Notes: generated from the letters alone by a model not told the origin. Positions 42,360 through 53,962 are shown, counted from the first letter of the stretch. The stretch: DNA of 64,000 nt from Diadophis punctatus similis (GCA_023053685.1 JALIGW010000029.1:1363501-1427500); one strand, 5' to 3'. Program-made: numbers and translations.

Positions 42360-44640
42360 GAAAGCACTAGTAAAGGCATTTTTCTTGGCAGTTGATGATG
42401 ATGTAGTCCTGATGGACACAATGAAGATGATGCTTTTCAAAAAATAAAGCCTGTATCTCCTCATCATTCTCATCAAATCAGTCATGCTGCTTGCAGGTAA
42501 AAGGCCCTGGCATCTTCAATGCAAAACGAATAGGCACCATCCCTCTAAAATGCTCTCAGTTGTCCTCAGTATTGTCAGCAAGATGTAGGTAGCAAGTTTG
42601 GTTTCTAAGTCTTCAGCCAGTGCTGTAGCCAAACTGGGGCCCTTCAGCCTTACCGTGTTGATGCTTTTCATGATCTTACTTCATTGTGGTCACCACTTAG
42701 GTCTGATGTGGAGGTTCAGTTTTGAATCATGAGCCTACAGTCCAATAGTCAGCCCCAACCAAACACATGGCCTTGGTCACTCTGGCATGCTGCCTGTCTT
42801 TTCTCCTGACAGTCACATTGTCAATGAGATACCAGTGCTTAGAGTGGGGTTGCATCCAGGAGGTCCTTTTATGGAGTGGCAGGCAGAAAGTTGTGTGCTG
42901 GTGATGAGAAGGTAATGTGCTGCACAGATCTTCAGCAAAAGTAGGTCATTACTGTTACATCTGCCCACTCCATGTTTCCCAACAACTCCCTGCCAGACTG
43001 CAGAGTCACATCCTACTTGTGCATTGGCATCACTGAGCAAGATCAACTTCTTGGTGGTGTTCATTGCTGATAATATGCTGCCTAGTTCTTCATAGAACTA
43101 TCTTTGTAACAGAAGCTGTAGTGTCATGAGCTGATCATACACACCCTTGAAGAAACTGGCAGATTTCCAAACCAAATAATGCATGATTGCAAATCCAAAC
43201 CCAACATCATGATGCTCATTGCTACTACAACCATTCCAGAAAAAAAGTGTATCCACCTCCAATTTCAGTCAGCTGACTTTTGTTGGTAAAGACTAGTCTC
43301 ACTCAGGGTTGCAGTGTCAATGTTATATCTTGAAAGCTCTCTGGTACATACAGCTATTCATTTCTCTGTTTTGTCTACTCTAGATTGCTCAAAAACATGC
43401 CCATGTTCCAAGTGCCAGTGGTGAGTCACCTTGTGTTTATGTATATTGCTCGACCATAAAATTGGAATAAACTGTCCAGGGGGTAGTGAAGCAAGCAAAG
43501 ATTGGGGCACCTTTACTAGCCCCTTCCTTGTACTATGGAGGTGAGCAGAGTATCCTAAAAAGGGCTGCTGAGATAGGTAGATGCCTAGTTACACTATTGC
43601 TTTGATCAGTAAAAAGCTACCATTAGACCTGAGCTGTATGTGGGCAGGTCCGTGACTATTGTTCCCAGTGATTCAAAATCTGCTATTTCGTTCTTCGTCC
43701 ATCACGACAGGACTTCAAAGATAATTATCATGTCAAGACTAGTGCATGATTTGGATTTAAGTGAGGGAGAGTTGTGCAGTGTCAGTTTCATTCTCTCTTC
43801 CCACTTCTCATTTGAGTCCAGTGGTATGACAAGAGTTGAGCCAGGTCCAGTGGAGGACTGGGATATCTTCTGTACCTTTGTTGGGCGGTTCACTTTCTAC
43901 AATTTTTGCAGAGACTGCTTTCTTGGTCCTACCCATTGGTGCCATTCACTCAATCCACCGGCGTCTGTCTTCACATGCCGCGATAGGCAACTCCAGGGAT
44001 GGGCTACTCCGGGTTCGCCCAAATTCGGGTGATCCTCTAGTGAAGATTCTGCGTGGTTCAGCAAACCCCCAAATCCCACTCCTGGCTGGCCCCACTCACC
44101 CCTCCCCGCCCCTTCCAGGAGTTCCACGTGGCCCGTTTTGGATGCGAGGTAAGTGCAGGGCCCGCGTGTAGGCTCGGGCAGGGTGAAAAAGGGGCCTCCT
44201 GGAGGCTCTGGAAGGCTGGAAATGGGCCCATTTCCAGCCTCGGGAGGGCCTCCGGAGCCCAGAGGAGACAGTTTTCGTCCTCTTGCAGGTTCGAGGAAAG
44301 CCTCTGGAGCCCGGGGAGGGGGCAAACGGCCTCCCCACCATGGTGCAGGAGGCCAACTAGGCCATAGCCACCATGGCCACACCCACCCAGCAACAGGGCA
44401 GAGAACCCGTTGCTAATACTTTTGAAGGCCACCCCTGGGCAACTCCCTATCTCACCAAGGGTTTAAGACCCTTCAGCTGCCCTCACCTGGTTTAGCCAAC
44501 TTGTCAGCGCCGTTGTCTGGTCTGTGAATAGCCACAGATCATGGGCTATTGAGGTGAGCTGGTGGGGTCCGAAAGTGAGTGAACTGCCCTAAAAAGGATG
44601 TGACATGTTCCCCCGTCAAAGGTGTTATCTCTCCCTGACA
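42360..44640 (-). pseudogene. Eroded non-LTR retrotransposon with endonuclease-like part
   Basis: Read on the minus strand, 42813-43064 gives 'KLILLSDANAQVGCDSAVWQ' and 'GKHGVGRCNSNDLLLLKICA'. This is the APE-type endonuclease signature found in LINE-derived proteins often named 'craniofacial development protein 2-like'. Upstream minus-strand words (43100-43400) fit the earlier part of the same domain. The segment near 43900-43990 ('SCLSRHVKTDAGGLSEWHQW') fits a further piece. The frame is broken in many places, and a hAT element at 43994-44437 splits it. Not functional. Confidence 0.6.
43994..44437. mobile_element. hAT MITE in the eroded LINE
   Basis: Begins CAGGGATGGGCTACTCCGG and ends AAGGCCACCCCTG; perfect 8-bp duplication GGCAACTC at 43986-43993 and 44438-44445. 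444 bp, GC-rich. Confidence 0.93.
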
Positions 44641-45130
44641 CCCCACGCACCCCAAATATCAGAAATAGGGATTATTTGATTGTCGAAAGCCTGCTTTAAT
44701 GCTCTTTGATATGACATCATCTATGTCTCACTGTGCTCTGGATAGCTTAGGCTGTACTTGAGCATGGTCTGCAAGATGCTTTCCTGCTGATGGGGGAGGA
44801 TGGTGTCTATTAGCCAAGCTTTTAAAACAACATAGCAGCAGAGACAGAGAAAAGACGGCTTTGGCCTGCGGCAGACATGATGTGACTCGATTAAATTTTC
44901 TTTTTTTTTGTGCACATTCAAGAGCATCAGGGAAAATGTCATATTTACATAAAAATGATACTTCTTCATTGGGAGAATGCAGTCAATTACTGGCCCATTC
45001 CGTCTCCGGCACTTTCAGACGGTGGGCAAACGTGCCTAACCATACTAGAGGTTGGGCAGTTAACACCTACTAAATTTGAATCAATACATTTCTCTGGTAT
45101 TCACAAATACACACTCTGCTCTGTCGTGAT
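44641..45130. other. No gene; candidate conserved non-coding segment
   Basis: 44690-44900 is non-repetitive with moderate GC ('gcctgctttaatgctctttg', 'gtgactcgattaaatttt') and could be a conserved non-coding element. This is only an impression. Confidence 0.2.
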
Positions 45131-45134
45131 ATTT

Positions 45135-45340
45135 ATTTTATTTATTTATTAGATTTCTGTCCTGACTTTATTGCTTTGTAAGTAATTCCAGACAGCAAAC
45201 ATACATAATACTCCTTCCTTCTCTGCTTTTTCTCCACAACAACAGTCCTGTGACCATTGGCTGGGCTGATTGAGAGTGACTGGCCCAAAGCCACTCAACT
45301 GGCTTTCATACCTAAAGCAGGACTAAACCTTACAGTGTCC
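45135..45340 (-). mobile_element. tRNA-derived SINE
   Basis: Minus-strand SINE body: 'gagagtgactggcccaaagc', 'ccactcaactggctttcat', preceded by a TTTA-rich tail at 45130-45155. Confidence 0.65.
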
Positions 45341-45510
45341 CAAAGGTGCTTTTTCAAAAGGCAGCTGGGCTTTGTTTTTCTTTGAAGACGTCTCGCTTCT
45401 CATCCAAGAAGCTTCTTCAGTTCTGAACTGAAGACATTTCTTGGATGAGAAGCGAAACAAAAGGAAAAGCAAAGTCCAGTTGCCTTTTGAAAAAGCACCT
45501 TTGGCACAAC
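45341..45510. repeat. Foldback MITE (AAAGGTGCTTTTTC ends)
   Basis: Left 'caaaggtgctttttcaaaag' and right 'cttttgaaaaagcacctttg' are exact complements. The match continues inward over about 75 bp with gaps to a centre at 'cttcagttctgaactgaag'. No clear target duplication. Confidence 0.85.
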
Positions 45511-45889
45511 TATGACCTGGATGACTGAGAACCTCCATAGACATGTAAACCTCACAGTCTTCTGCAAGTATAACTATTGCCCACATGAAGCGATGTTCAG
45601 AGCTTGTTCCAGGACCTTTTATTAGGGAAGTAAGCATCTTTCTAAGCAGATGTACTGTGTTCTTTTATTGATAACTCTTCCTTCACCCATAACTTTGTTC
45701 AGCCTTTTAACTCTATCAGTTTGGGAAAGGCAATCCTAAATGGCATTGACCCTGTTGTGCTGCTTCGTTTTTAATAGGTCGTAATACCATTCAAAATCAT
45801 GGTGGTTAAGAACCATAGCTATGGCAGGCAAGCAGTGGAACAAAACAGCAAAATTTAAGGATATTCATAGCAGGGTCAAAAATAAAATG
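45511..45889. other. No recognised feature
   Basis: Short non-repetitive interval. Confidence 0.3.
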
Positions 45890-46260
45890 TTATTGTGTTT
45901 TTATATAAATTTTATTAGACATTTTAAAGAGAACATTAAAAACTAACACAAACTAAAACAGAATGAAGAGAACAAAGAAAGAGAGAAGGAAAAAAGAAAG
46001 TGCAGAAAGAAAAGATAAAAAGAAATGGAAACAAGACGCTTCTGATTTCCCTTGTAGCAAATACAAGTATGATTACAAGGTTATCTCTTATACTATGATT
46101 ACAAAAGAAGCTCATTTTTTTTCCTATTATCCTTTTTTCCCTAATCATCAAAACCACAAGCCTTAAGTGCGTTTTTTTCTGTTTCATGAAAAAGTCTATA
46201 AGGGGTTTCCAGTCAGCCATAAATGTAGATTCTGTCTAATCAAAAAAATAAAAAATAAAA
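45890..46260 (-). mobile_element. Probable antisense LINE 3' end
   Basis: Starts with T-rich 'tttatataaattttattag' and continues as a purine-rich strand with AAG-repeats ('gaagagaacaaagaaagag'), as antisense L1-type 3' ends do. Family not identified. Confidence 0.4.
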
Positions 46261-48274
46261 TTTTATCGTAAAGGTGGAATGATGTTTGTAGATAATGTTC
46301 TGGGACCACAAATGCATAACAGTATTTTTACAATAAGAGGTTTTAAGTAATTATAAGAATTGTCCTAGACTGGGAAAAAGGGAAAAGTCCAAATGAACAA
46401 AGTGAATTTTGTGCAGCAAGGAAACCAAAACTTTGATAGGAAGAATGCCATCTGGTTTACCAAATAAGCAAAAAAACCCTGAGCCATTTCAGATGTAGAT
46501 CATTTCTCTCTCTCCACGTACATATGCTTATCTGAATGTATCTCACAAAGAAAGGAAAAACTTCAGAGAGAAAGTTAATCTTTTTCTCTCTCAATCTAAC
46601 TTTCTATATGCAGTGATTTTTATGGGTTTTTAAAAATATAGAATATATCCAGCTTGTAAAGGGACGGGCTAAAGAAAGCTTTTTACTACTTGAAACTGCA
46701 AAAAATATAAATGAAAGCAAATTGTTAGACAGCAGTTGGTATCACATCCTCATAAGTACAGAAATGTTGTAAATAAAGTAAAAATGTTATGTGGGCAGTT
46801 CACGAATAAAAAATGAAGTATAAAAATAATAAATATAGCACATAAATATAGAATCTAAATCAGATAAAAGCACTAGAATGAAAACAGAATGAAACAGCTT
46901 CAGCAAACAATAGCACAAGGGAATGTAAAAGCAGTACAGCTAAGATGTAAGAAAGCTTGGAAGAGTATTAGTCTGGTCCTGAAACTGGGAAGCTTCTGAG
47001 GAGAAGGAATTCCACCCAAAAAGCATATCAGAATTCAGGACTTGGAGCCATTAAAAGAAAAGCTGGCTAAAAATAAATGTTTGAATATTCCTCCTCTTAA
47101 GCTCCTTGTACCTGTACAATTAACCAGTTTGGTGAAAGGATCTGAAAGGAATTTAGGAAGTCCAGTTCACAAATTCTTCAAATGAGGGAGTGAAAAGAGA
47201 GAAGTGTCTCTCGGTGGGAACTAGAGTTCCGGTTGCAATTGATTAAGAAACGTGAAGCTCTTTTTGATCCCTCAAATGGCAAAGGGGCTTTTTTTCCTCC
47301 CCAACGCCTTCCTATCGGCTGGCACCACTGCATCTTACAGTATACTGTTCCAGAAAAATATAATTCATATAGCAAGTGTAAGAAGGTCCTTTATGGCGAC
47401 CATGCTGATTTTTCTGTGCAGGTGGCTGCTCCTTGGACAATTCCGTCAAAAATGGGAACAGCCAAATCCAGAATCGGCGTAATCAGTAACCTTTGAATTG
47501 CCTGCATAATGGCCCTGAGGTACAATGGCCACATTACCACATAAAGATTTGTTCTCACAAATCCTTTCTGCGTTCCTAGTGAAAGTGCTGGCTTTAAAAA
47601 AAAAAATTAAGCTATCGTAAGCAAGCCTTCTGCTCTGGCCTTAGTTTAATTCATCCTTAAAATGTGCTCTGCTTAATATACATCTTTTGGTATCCTACAG
47701 ACAACATTTTGGAAGCTCTGAGAGCCGACATTGTGATTCAGAATAGACAGGGCTTCATCACACACAGAGACAAGATTGGAGAGGGGGTGGGGTGCCATTT
47801 TTTTTCCACAGGTGAAGAGAAGGATTTTTCTTTGGTTTTCAAGTGAATTAAACCTAATGCTTACTCCTGTAGTTTTCTTATACTGTTCAGGGTCGTAGGT
47901 TGCTCACTCTTGATGTAGATTATAGAAATTCTTCGGGAACAAGTGCTCGCTTTAGTTCCTATACGCAAAAATCTCCTGTTTCCCTTGAGACAGAGACCTC
48001 AACCTTGAAAAAGGAGAACTAGAAATGGCTAATGATTTTATACAGTGTTGAGCTGAGAAGCTAATTTTTTTTTTGTAGCGGCAGAGGTAGGGGCGCAACA
48101 CCCATCAAGTGAGAGGTCTAGTTTCATATTGCCAATTCGCTACCACAAATTGTTGTGGAATGATTGGGTTGTTTCTGGGAATTCTTGAAAATAGCAGTGT
48201 GGGCTCTGAATTTATCCAACCCAGTTTGAATAAATACCAATAAACAGTAATTATATTTTAATCAACCGTGATAT
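46261..48274. other. No recognised gene
   Basis: AT-rich DNA; no nameable repeats. The open frame on the plus strand at 47233-47496 has no recognised domain. Confidence 0.35.
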
Positions 48275-48633
48275 ATGTAGTAGTCCTCACTTAATGACTG
48301 CCCTCTTTAGCAACTGTTTGAAGTTAAGACAGTGCTGAAAATGTAATTTTATGACTAGTCCTTGTTCATAAGTCCGTCATAACATGCTCGTGGTCATATA
48401 ATTGGCATGTGATTATGTACCTCACAACTGGCAGGCATTAAAACAGTTGCTGGGTCCTGTGATCATGATATGATGGGCATTTATACACTTCACAGCCAGC
48501 TTCTGACAAGTAGAGTCAAAGGAGAATCTGGCAGTAAAATCGCAAGTTGTAGTCACGTATGTCTCACTTAACAACTGCATCACATAGCGACAGTTTTTGG
48601 TCCCAAGTGTGGTTATTAAGAGAGGACTACTTG
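48275..48633 (-). mobile_element. TA-flanked MITE (CAGGTAGTCCTCGAC family), diverged
   Basis: Shares 'tagtcctcacttaatgac' at one end and 'agagaggactacttg' at the other with the copy at 50072, plus 'tcacttaacaactgcatcac' inside. Confidence 0.7.
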
Positions 48634-49142
48634 TATAATACACTGTGCCTAATGATAACGAAATCATGTAATGCTCCCAGTCAATGGAAACAGTGTGTTT
48701 TTGCCTCACTTTTTTTTCCTTAGAGAACAACTCATTAACAGCCCAACCAGGCATTTTACAGATGAGGGAGGACCACAAGTCCCACTATTTCTGTCAGCAA
48801 AGCTGGTGTTGTTGCTAGTGGTAGATTATTAGAGTTACAGTCATATATTCTGGGGGTAGGGAGAATGCTGACATAAACATATTTTATCCTATGGTCTATA
48901 CCTTTTGTATTTCTGTAAATAAATGTGCATAGGTACCCATATTCCTTATTTGTCAGTCTTTGCTCATTAAAATCTAATGATCCTTAGTTTTGCTCCATTG
49001 GCCACCCCATGTTCCGTTTTGTCTGACTGATCCTTTTACTCTCTTAATTATGACCAGGGTGGGCTTTGTGGACAGAGAAGGATCTTTTCCTCTGTCGTGA
49101 TTTATAGGCAGGTGTGCATATTCTTCTATGGAAAAGTTTCTG
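48634..49142. other. No recognised feature
   Basis: Unique-looking interval before a CT-rich microsatellite. Confidence 0.3.
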
Positions 49143-49179
49143 TCCCTCCCTCCCTCCCTCCCTCCCTCCCTCCCTCCCT

Positions 49180-49264
<85 letters not shown>
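49143..49264. repeat. (CCCT)n then (CT)n microsatellite
   Basis: A compound run of about 45 bp CCCT followed by about 75 bp CT. Confidence 0.97.
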
Positions 49265-49267
<3 letters not shown>

Positions 49268-49950
49268 GAAAGATGTCTGATAAAACACATTCTCTCAGAC
49301 TTTTGGAAGTCAGAGTTTCTCCATCCCCTGCCCCATGGAAGGCGCCCACTGCTGGGACGTGGCCTGAGGAAGAGCCGGTTGTGTCGGGAGTCCCCCCTTT
49401 CGCTACTCTTGCCTGCCCACGATTTATTGCCTGCCCCGCAGTTCCTTCCCTGCAGCGTTTATGGTTACATTTCTATCCGTGCATCATCCGCAATTGATGT
49501 CCCCCTGTACGCAGGCAGAAGCTGTAACTCACCCTTGTGACTCGGGCTCCCAGCTCGTTACTCACAGGTTGGTGTCAGCCCCATGAGTTACAACCTCACT
49601 GCTCTGGAGAAAAGTGCATGGAGGAGGCCAATGGCCGGGCAGGACAGGGAGGGAGAGAGAGAGAGATGAACCAGATCTGGACAGAGGACAAAATAATCCT
49701 TTCCTCTATTTCTTTCTCCAATAACTGACACCTTCCTCATATTTTAGCCTTGATATCTCTTAAGTCTAGAAAAAACGCCAGTAACCCTCAACTCCCTGGC
49801 CCTTTGTCAGGGGACTACACTTAACACCTGTCTCTTTCCAAACGTCCCTAGCAGAAGGGGAAGCCCCATATTGCAAGTCAGGGCCACTTGTTAGAATTCA
49901 ATGTCCAGCACTTTTTAATTTTCAAATATTGTAAGCTAAAGCATTCCTTT
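49265..49950. other. No recognised gene
   Basis: Moderate-GC unique DNA, no repeat ends. Short frames have no domain. Confidence 0.3.
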
Positions 49951-49952
49951 AA

Positions 49953-50068
49953 AACAGAGTTTTTAAAATTTGGCAACTTTTAAGTGGTGTGAACTTCAAT
50001 TCCCAGAATTCCCCAGCCAACAAGTCCATACCTCTTAAAGTTACCAAGTTTGAAAAACACTAATTTAA
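49953..50068. mobile_element. Old short hAT MITE (TTGGCAACTTTAAG family)
   Basis: Contains 'atttggcaacttttaag', 'gaacttcaattcccagaatt' and 'taaagttaccaagtttg' like 42244-42342. Flanks are AT-rich and only roughly repeated. Confidence 0.7.
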
Positions 50069-50071
50069 ATA

Positions 50072-50475
50072 CAGGTAGTCCTTGACTTATGACCACAGCT
50101 GGGACCAGAATTTCCATTCCTAAGCAAGGTTGTTCAGTGAGTCGTGCCCAATTTTATGACCTTTCTTGCCACAGTTAAGTGATTCACTGCAGTTGTTAAA
50201 TGAATTTCATGGTAGTTAAGCAAACCCAGCTTCCTCCATTGACTTGGCTTGTCAGAAGCCAGCTGGGAAGGTCACAAATGGTGATCACATGACCCCAGGA
50301 TGCTGCAAACATTGTAAATACATGCCGGTTGCCAAGTGTCTGAATTGTGATCACTGATTGTGAGGGTGCTGCGACAGTTGTATGTATGAGACAAGGTGAT
50401 AAGTCACTTTTTTTCCAGTGCTGTTCTAACTTTGAACAGTCCCTAAATGAATGGTGATAAGTTGAGGACTACCCG
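50072..50475 (+). mobile_element. TA-flanked MITE (CAGGTAGTCCTCGAC family)
   Basis: Begins CAGGTAGTCCTTGACTTATG and ends TAAGTTGAGGACTACCCG, TA at 50070-50071 and 50476-50477. 404 bp. Confidence 0.88.
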
Positions 50476-51270
50476 TAAAGAAAACAGCTGTACCACATCC
50501 TTTCTGAAATGTCAGTCTGGCCACCTTAAACTTACCAAGAATGCACTGCCTCTTGTAATGTAAAGCCACTTTGTTGTAAAGAGAGCCAGTATGAGACTTC
50601 CGGTTTGGAGCGCTTCATCGCGGACGTCCCTCGTTGGACGCCTTTCTGATCTTTGTTAAAAGCCGCCAGAACAGCTGTCTGGCGGCTTTGAAATCTCTTC
50701 CCCGGGCAAAGGGGAGAGATGAGAGCCTGACAGGTGGGGTAGAGCCCCCCCAGCGCCCTAGGAGCCATCTGGTAGGGCGCGAAGGGAGAGCTCCCCATGC
50801 AGCCTGTCTCCAGCTCCGAAGATCAGGAAACCTCTGCTTTTGCAGAGCTAGATGTCGTGACCAGCCGCTGCTTCAAGAATGGGATTTATAATTATATTTA
50901 AACTACAGAAGCAGACAGAGAGAAACAGGCGTGAGATGGGCAAGTACTGAAACCTCTTTTTTCCTTTTTTTTTCAACTCCTGGGCAAGCTTTCACTTCGG
51001 CAAGGGAACAAAGGAAACAGAGTAACAATATGGCGATTGAGAAGTGAAAGTGACTTTCGTTTTCCCAGAGGCTTTTTTTTTTTTCCTCTCTCTCTCTTAT
51101 GGAAACTTTTAACTTGGAAAAATGGTTTTTTCTCTCTCTGTCTCCTAACTCTGGATTAAAGTTATAATAGAAATATTTCCAATAATAAAAGACTATCTGA
51201 TTTTTAAACTGGAAAGAACTTTAATCAGGCATCTGGCTTTCTTTCTTTTTTGTACTCTTTTGAAACACCA

Positions 51271-52227
51271 ATGGCTTCAAAGTCTGGAAAGATTGTTTTG
51301 ACTAAAAGAAATGACTATTCATCTGGATATATTTCTAAAATGCAACTTAACACTGAGCTAACACCTCCACAGCTTTTGACACCTGAAAATTTATTAAATA
51401 ATTTAAAGATTATGAAACATGAACTTACTTTGGAATTTAACCAGAAAATAAGTGAGATAGACAAAAAAATGCAGGCTGCTTTGAAGAATATGAATCAACA
51501 ACTAAGATTTGATGTGTTAGAGGTTTGCAAAGGCTTAGCAACAAATATTGAAGTTTTGGCAGAACGTATTGAAACAAATAAACAAGCTTTGGCAACTTCG
51601 GTGAATTACATAGATAAAATCCAAAATGACATTGCAAATTTTGAAAAAGAGGTCTTAATGACTCAGTTCAGATCCATGGAAGTTGCTATAAGGATTAGAG
51701 GTTTGAAAGAAGGATTATATGAAAATTTAAAAGGCAGGATGGTTGACATATTGGATCAGGTGTCTGGAATTTCTAAAGCGGAATTGGCTACACAAATCGA
51801 CAAAATATACAGAATCAATTCGTGGTACGCTAAACAAAAGCATTTACCAAGGGATATTGTCATATATTTTACCACAAGAGCTCTACGGAACAGAATTATA
51901 CAAGCAACGTTTAACAATAATCTTATGGTGAATGGTCAGGAACTAAAGATTTGGAAAGAAATCCCCTCTAAAATGCTTAAAGCCAGAAAAAGCTATACTT
52001 TTTTGATTGATGAATTTAAGAGATTAAATTTACAATATAAATGGGAAGCGCCAGTTGGAGTAGCAGTGAAATTTTCTGGAAAAAGATACCGGCTCAACAC
52101 GATAAAAAAAGCTACTGAATTTTATGTCAATGTTCTAAAGGCTGATATATCCAAGATTCCAGAGGAAGGATGTATGAAAATAAAAGAGGAGGAGGAGGGG
52201 AAGCCACCTTTGATGGATCAAAAGTAA
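51271..52227 (+). CDS. L1 ORF1-like RNA-binding protein (318 aa), intact
   Basis: The protein resembles L1 ORF1p, which trimerises and coats LINE RNA in cytoplasmic particles. Visible parts: a Ser/Thr-rich head (1-39); a heptad-like region (about 40-135, 'LKIMKHELTLEFNQKISEID') that should form the coiled coil; an RRM-like part (about 137-225) with 'MEVAIRIRGLKEG'; and a C-terminal part (about 228-295) with 'EIPSKMLKARKSY' and 'YKWEAPVGVAVKFSGKRYRL', placed as in mammalian ORF1p. Start chosen at ATG 51271 (context ACCAATGGC); the frame is open a little upstream but has no earlier ATG. Slightly shorter than human ORF1p (338 aa). No stop or frameshift, so it could still be made. ORF2 does not follow. 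Identification rests on layout and motifs. Confidence 0.85.
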   Translation: MASKSGKIVLTKRNDYSSGYISKMQLNTELTPPQLLTPENLLNNLKIMKHELTLEFNQKISEIDKKMQAALKNMNQQLRFDVLEVCKGLATNIEVLAERIETNKQALATSVNYIDKIQNDIANFEKEVLMTQFRSMEVAIRIRGLKEGLYENLKGRMVDILDQVSGISKAELATQIDKIYRINSWYAKQKHLPRDIVIYFTTRALRNRIIQATFNNNLMVNGQELKIWKEIPSKMLKARKSYTFLIDEFKRLNLQYKWEAPVGVAVKFSGKRYRLNTIKKATEFYVNVLKADISKIPEEGCMKIKEEEEGKPPLMDQK

Positions 52228-52988
52228 ATAGATTCAAAAATCCAAAAGGAGTGCCTGAATCAGATAGCTGGGGAAAAGGAGATGGAGGTTTGGGATTAGA
52301 CGGGAGACGACTCGACAAATTCGAATTTATTGAACTATTAAAAGATGAACTATCAAGATACAAAACGATGTGATGTTGAAATATATTGGACGGATAGAGA
52401 CTAATATGATTGTATTTTATCTTTTCCCTATCTAATGATTACTTATGCAATATTTAGTTAAGTTTTATATAATTTTGAGGTTATTTTTAATGTTGATAAT
52501 ATTAGATATATATAGTTTGTTGAAGATTTGTTTATTCTTCTTTCATTTTCTTTTTTTGTTTATTGAAGTTAGTGAATTAATTTAGAATAATATTATCTTA
52601 TTAATATCATGATGAAATTTAATATTTGATTATCACTTATGTAACATTTAGTTAAAGTTTTATCTTAGAGGTTATTTTTAATGTCAATAATATTAGTTTA
52701 AGATTTGTGTATTTTATATTTAGTTATTACTTATGTAACATTTACCTTGTATAAGATAGAGGACTGAAGGGAGGAGGTAGGAGGTTTGTTTGTTTGTATT
52801 GTTAAAGAGTTTTCTCTTTCTTTCTTTTTTTTTTCTCTTTTTTGTATCTTTACTATTGTATACAAATATATATTAGCAGTGTATAATTTGGAGTTGAAGT
52901 TTTTTAAAAATAGTGTTCTTTTTTTCCTTTTTTCTTTCTCTTTTTATTAACAATTTAAATTTATTATTATGCCCTGTATTATCTCTGG

Positions 52989-53040
52989 GAAGTCCGGGGG
53001 GGAGGTGGGGAGGGAAGGGGGTGGGTTTGGGGGGGGGAGA
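52989..53040 (+). repeat. G-rich tract of the L1 3' UTR
   Basis: Several runs of G ('ccgggggggaggtggggagg', then more) on the sense strand, a G-quadruplex-capable polypurine tract typical of L1 3' UTRs. Confidence 0.85.
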
Positions 53041-53103
53041 AAAAAACAAAAATGTTTGTACTTTATATTTAATATTTTGCTACTACTTATGTAAGTTTGT
53101 ACT

Positions 53104-53109
53104 AATAAA
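53104..53109 (+). terminator. L1 polyadenylation signal
   Basis: AATAAA about 20 bp before the 3' target duplication. The A-tail is very short. Confidence 0.8.
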
Positions 53110-53125
53110 ACTTTTTTGAATAACA

Positions 53126-53640
53126 AAAGAGAGCCAGTATGGTATAGTGGTGAAGATGTTGGCCTAGAAACCAGGAGGAGATACGATCTAGACCTCCCCT
53201 TAACATGACAGCTGGCTGGGTGACTTTGGGTCAGTCCAGGGATGGGTTCCACTTACCTTCGCCACCGGTTCGCATCGCGATGTTTCGCACGTGCACATCC
53301 CCTTGTGCAAGTCTGCTTCCGCGCATGCTCCGTAGCTATAATCAGCCCAAAACACAGCTTCGGGGTGGGCGGGAGGGCCCTTTTTCAAGCAGCAGCAGAG
53401 GAAAAAACTTCCGAACAGTAAAAAAAATCGGAAAAAATTCCCCCCCAAAAAGATGGCGGCGGCCACGGACCGGCACTGACCGAACCGGATCCGTGCTGCC
53501 ATAGTGACATCACCAGCGGGTCGCTACCAGTTCGGGCGATCCGGTCCAAACCGGGAGGAACCCACCCCTGGGTCAGTCACTCTCACTTAGCTCACCTCAC
53601 CTCTCAGGGTTATTGTTTTGGGGAAAATAGGAGTATTAGG
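53126..53640 (+). mobile_element. tRNA-derived SINE, hit by the L1 and by a hAT MITE
   Basis: The SINE head 'gccagtatggtatagtgg' starts in the L1 duplication, so the L1 landed at the SINE's first bases. The body 'tgactttgggtcagtc' is cut by the hAT element 53237-53570 and resumes 'ggtcagtcactctcactt', ending near 'ataggagtattaggcaag'. Confidence 0.85.
53237..53570. mobile_element. hAT MITE (GGTGGGTTCC type) in the SINE
   Basis: Begins CAGGGATGGGTTCCAC and ends AGGAACCCACCCCTG; perfect 8-bp duplication GGTCAGTC at 53229-53236 and 53571-53578. Confidence 0.95.
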
Positions 53641-53962
53641 CAAGGTTCACTACCACCTGAAGGGCTGCCACAAAGAAGCCGGGGTAAATCTATTCTCCAA
53701 AGCACCTGAAGGCAAGACAAGAAAAAATGAATGGAAACTAATCAAGGAGGGAAGCAACCTAGAACTACGGAGAAATTTCCTAACAGTGAGAACAATTAAC
53801 CATTGGAACGGCTTGCCTTCAGAAGTTGTGGGTGCTCCATCACTGGAGGCTTTTAAGAAGAGACTGGACAGCCACTTGTCTGGAATGGTACAGGGTTTCC
53901 TGCTTGAGCAGGAGGTTGGACTAGAAGACCTCCAAGGTCCCTTCCAACTCTGATATTCTAAC
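53640..53962 (+). pseudogene. CR1 LINE 3' fragment with ORF2 C-terminus
   Basis: A conceptual frame gives 'RRNFLTVRTINHWNGLPSEV' and 'APSLEAFKKRLDSHLSG', the C-terminal end of CR1 ORF2, followed by the CR1 tail words 'ggactagaagacctccaagg'. Only the 3' end is present; no functional enzyme. Confidence 0.87.

Larger units (their letters stand above)
50594..53125 (+). mobile_element. ORF2-less L1 retrotransposon (HAL1-like)
   Basis: A perfect 16-bp duplication, AAAGAGAGCCAGTATG, flanks it (50578-50593, 53126-53141), as left by target-primed reverse transcription. In order: a 5' region of about 680 bp, one intact ORF1 (51271-52227), and a 3' UTR of about 900 bp with a duplicated AT-rich unit (52436-52510 and 52627-52710), a G-rich tract (52989-53040), and AATAAA at 53104-53109. 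No ORF2, hence no endonuclease or reverse transcriptase: it must use another L1's enzymes. An internal deletion of a normal L1, or a standing half-L1 family, would both fit. Confidence 0.88.

Noticed and set aside
42813..43064. Host CFDP2 exon
   Set aside because: The words match the LINE endonuclease, and frames are broken on both sides.
47233..47496. Possible host exon (87 codons)
   Set aside because: No recognised domain, no convincing splice sites, and a competing frame in the same stretch.
49097..49540. Frame with Ser-Leu repeats
   Set aside because: Translation of the CCCT/CT microsatellite; no domain after it.
53638..53953. Host exon encoding 'FKKRLDSHLSG'
   Set aside because: This is the C-terminus of CR1 ORF2, a common repeat.
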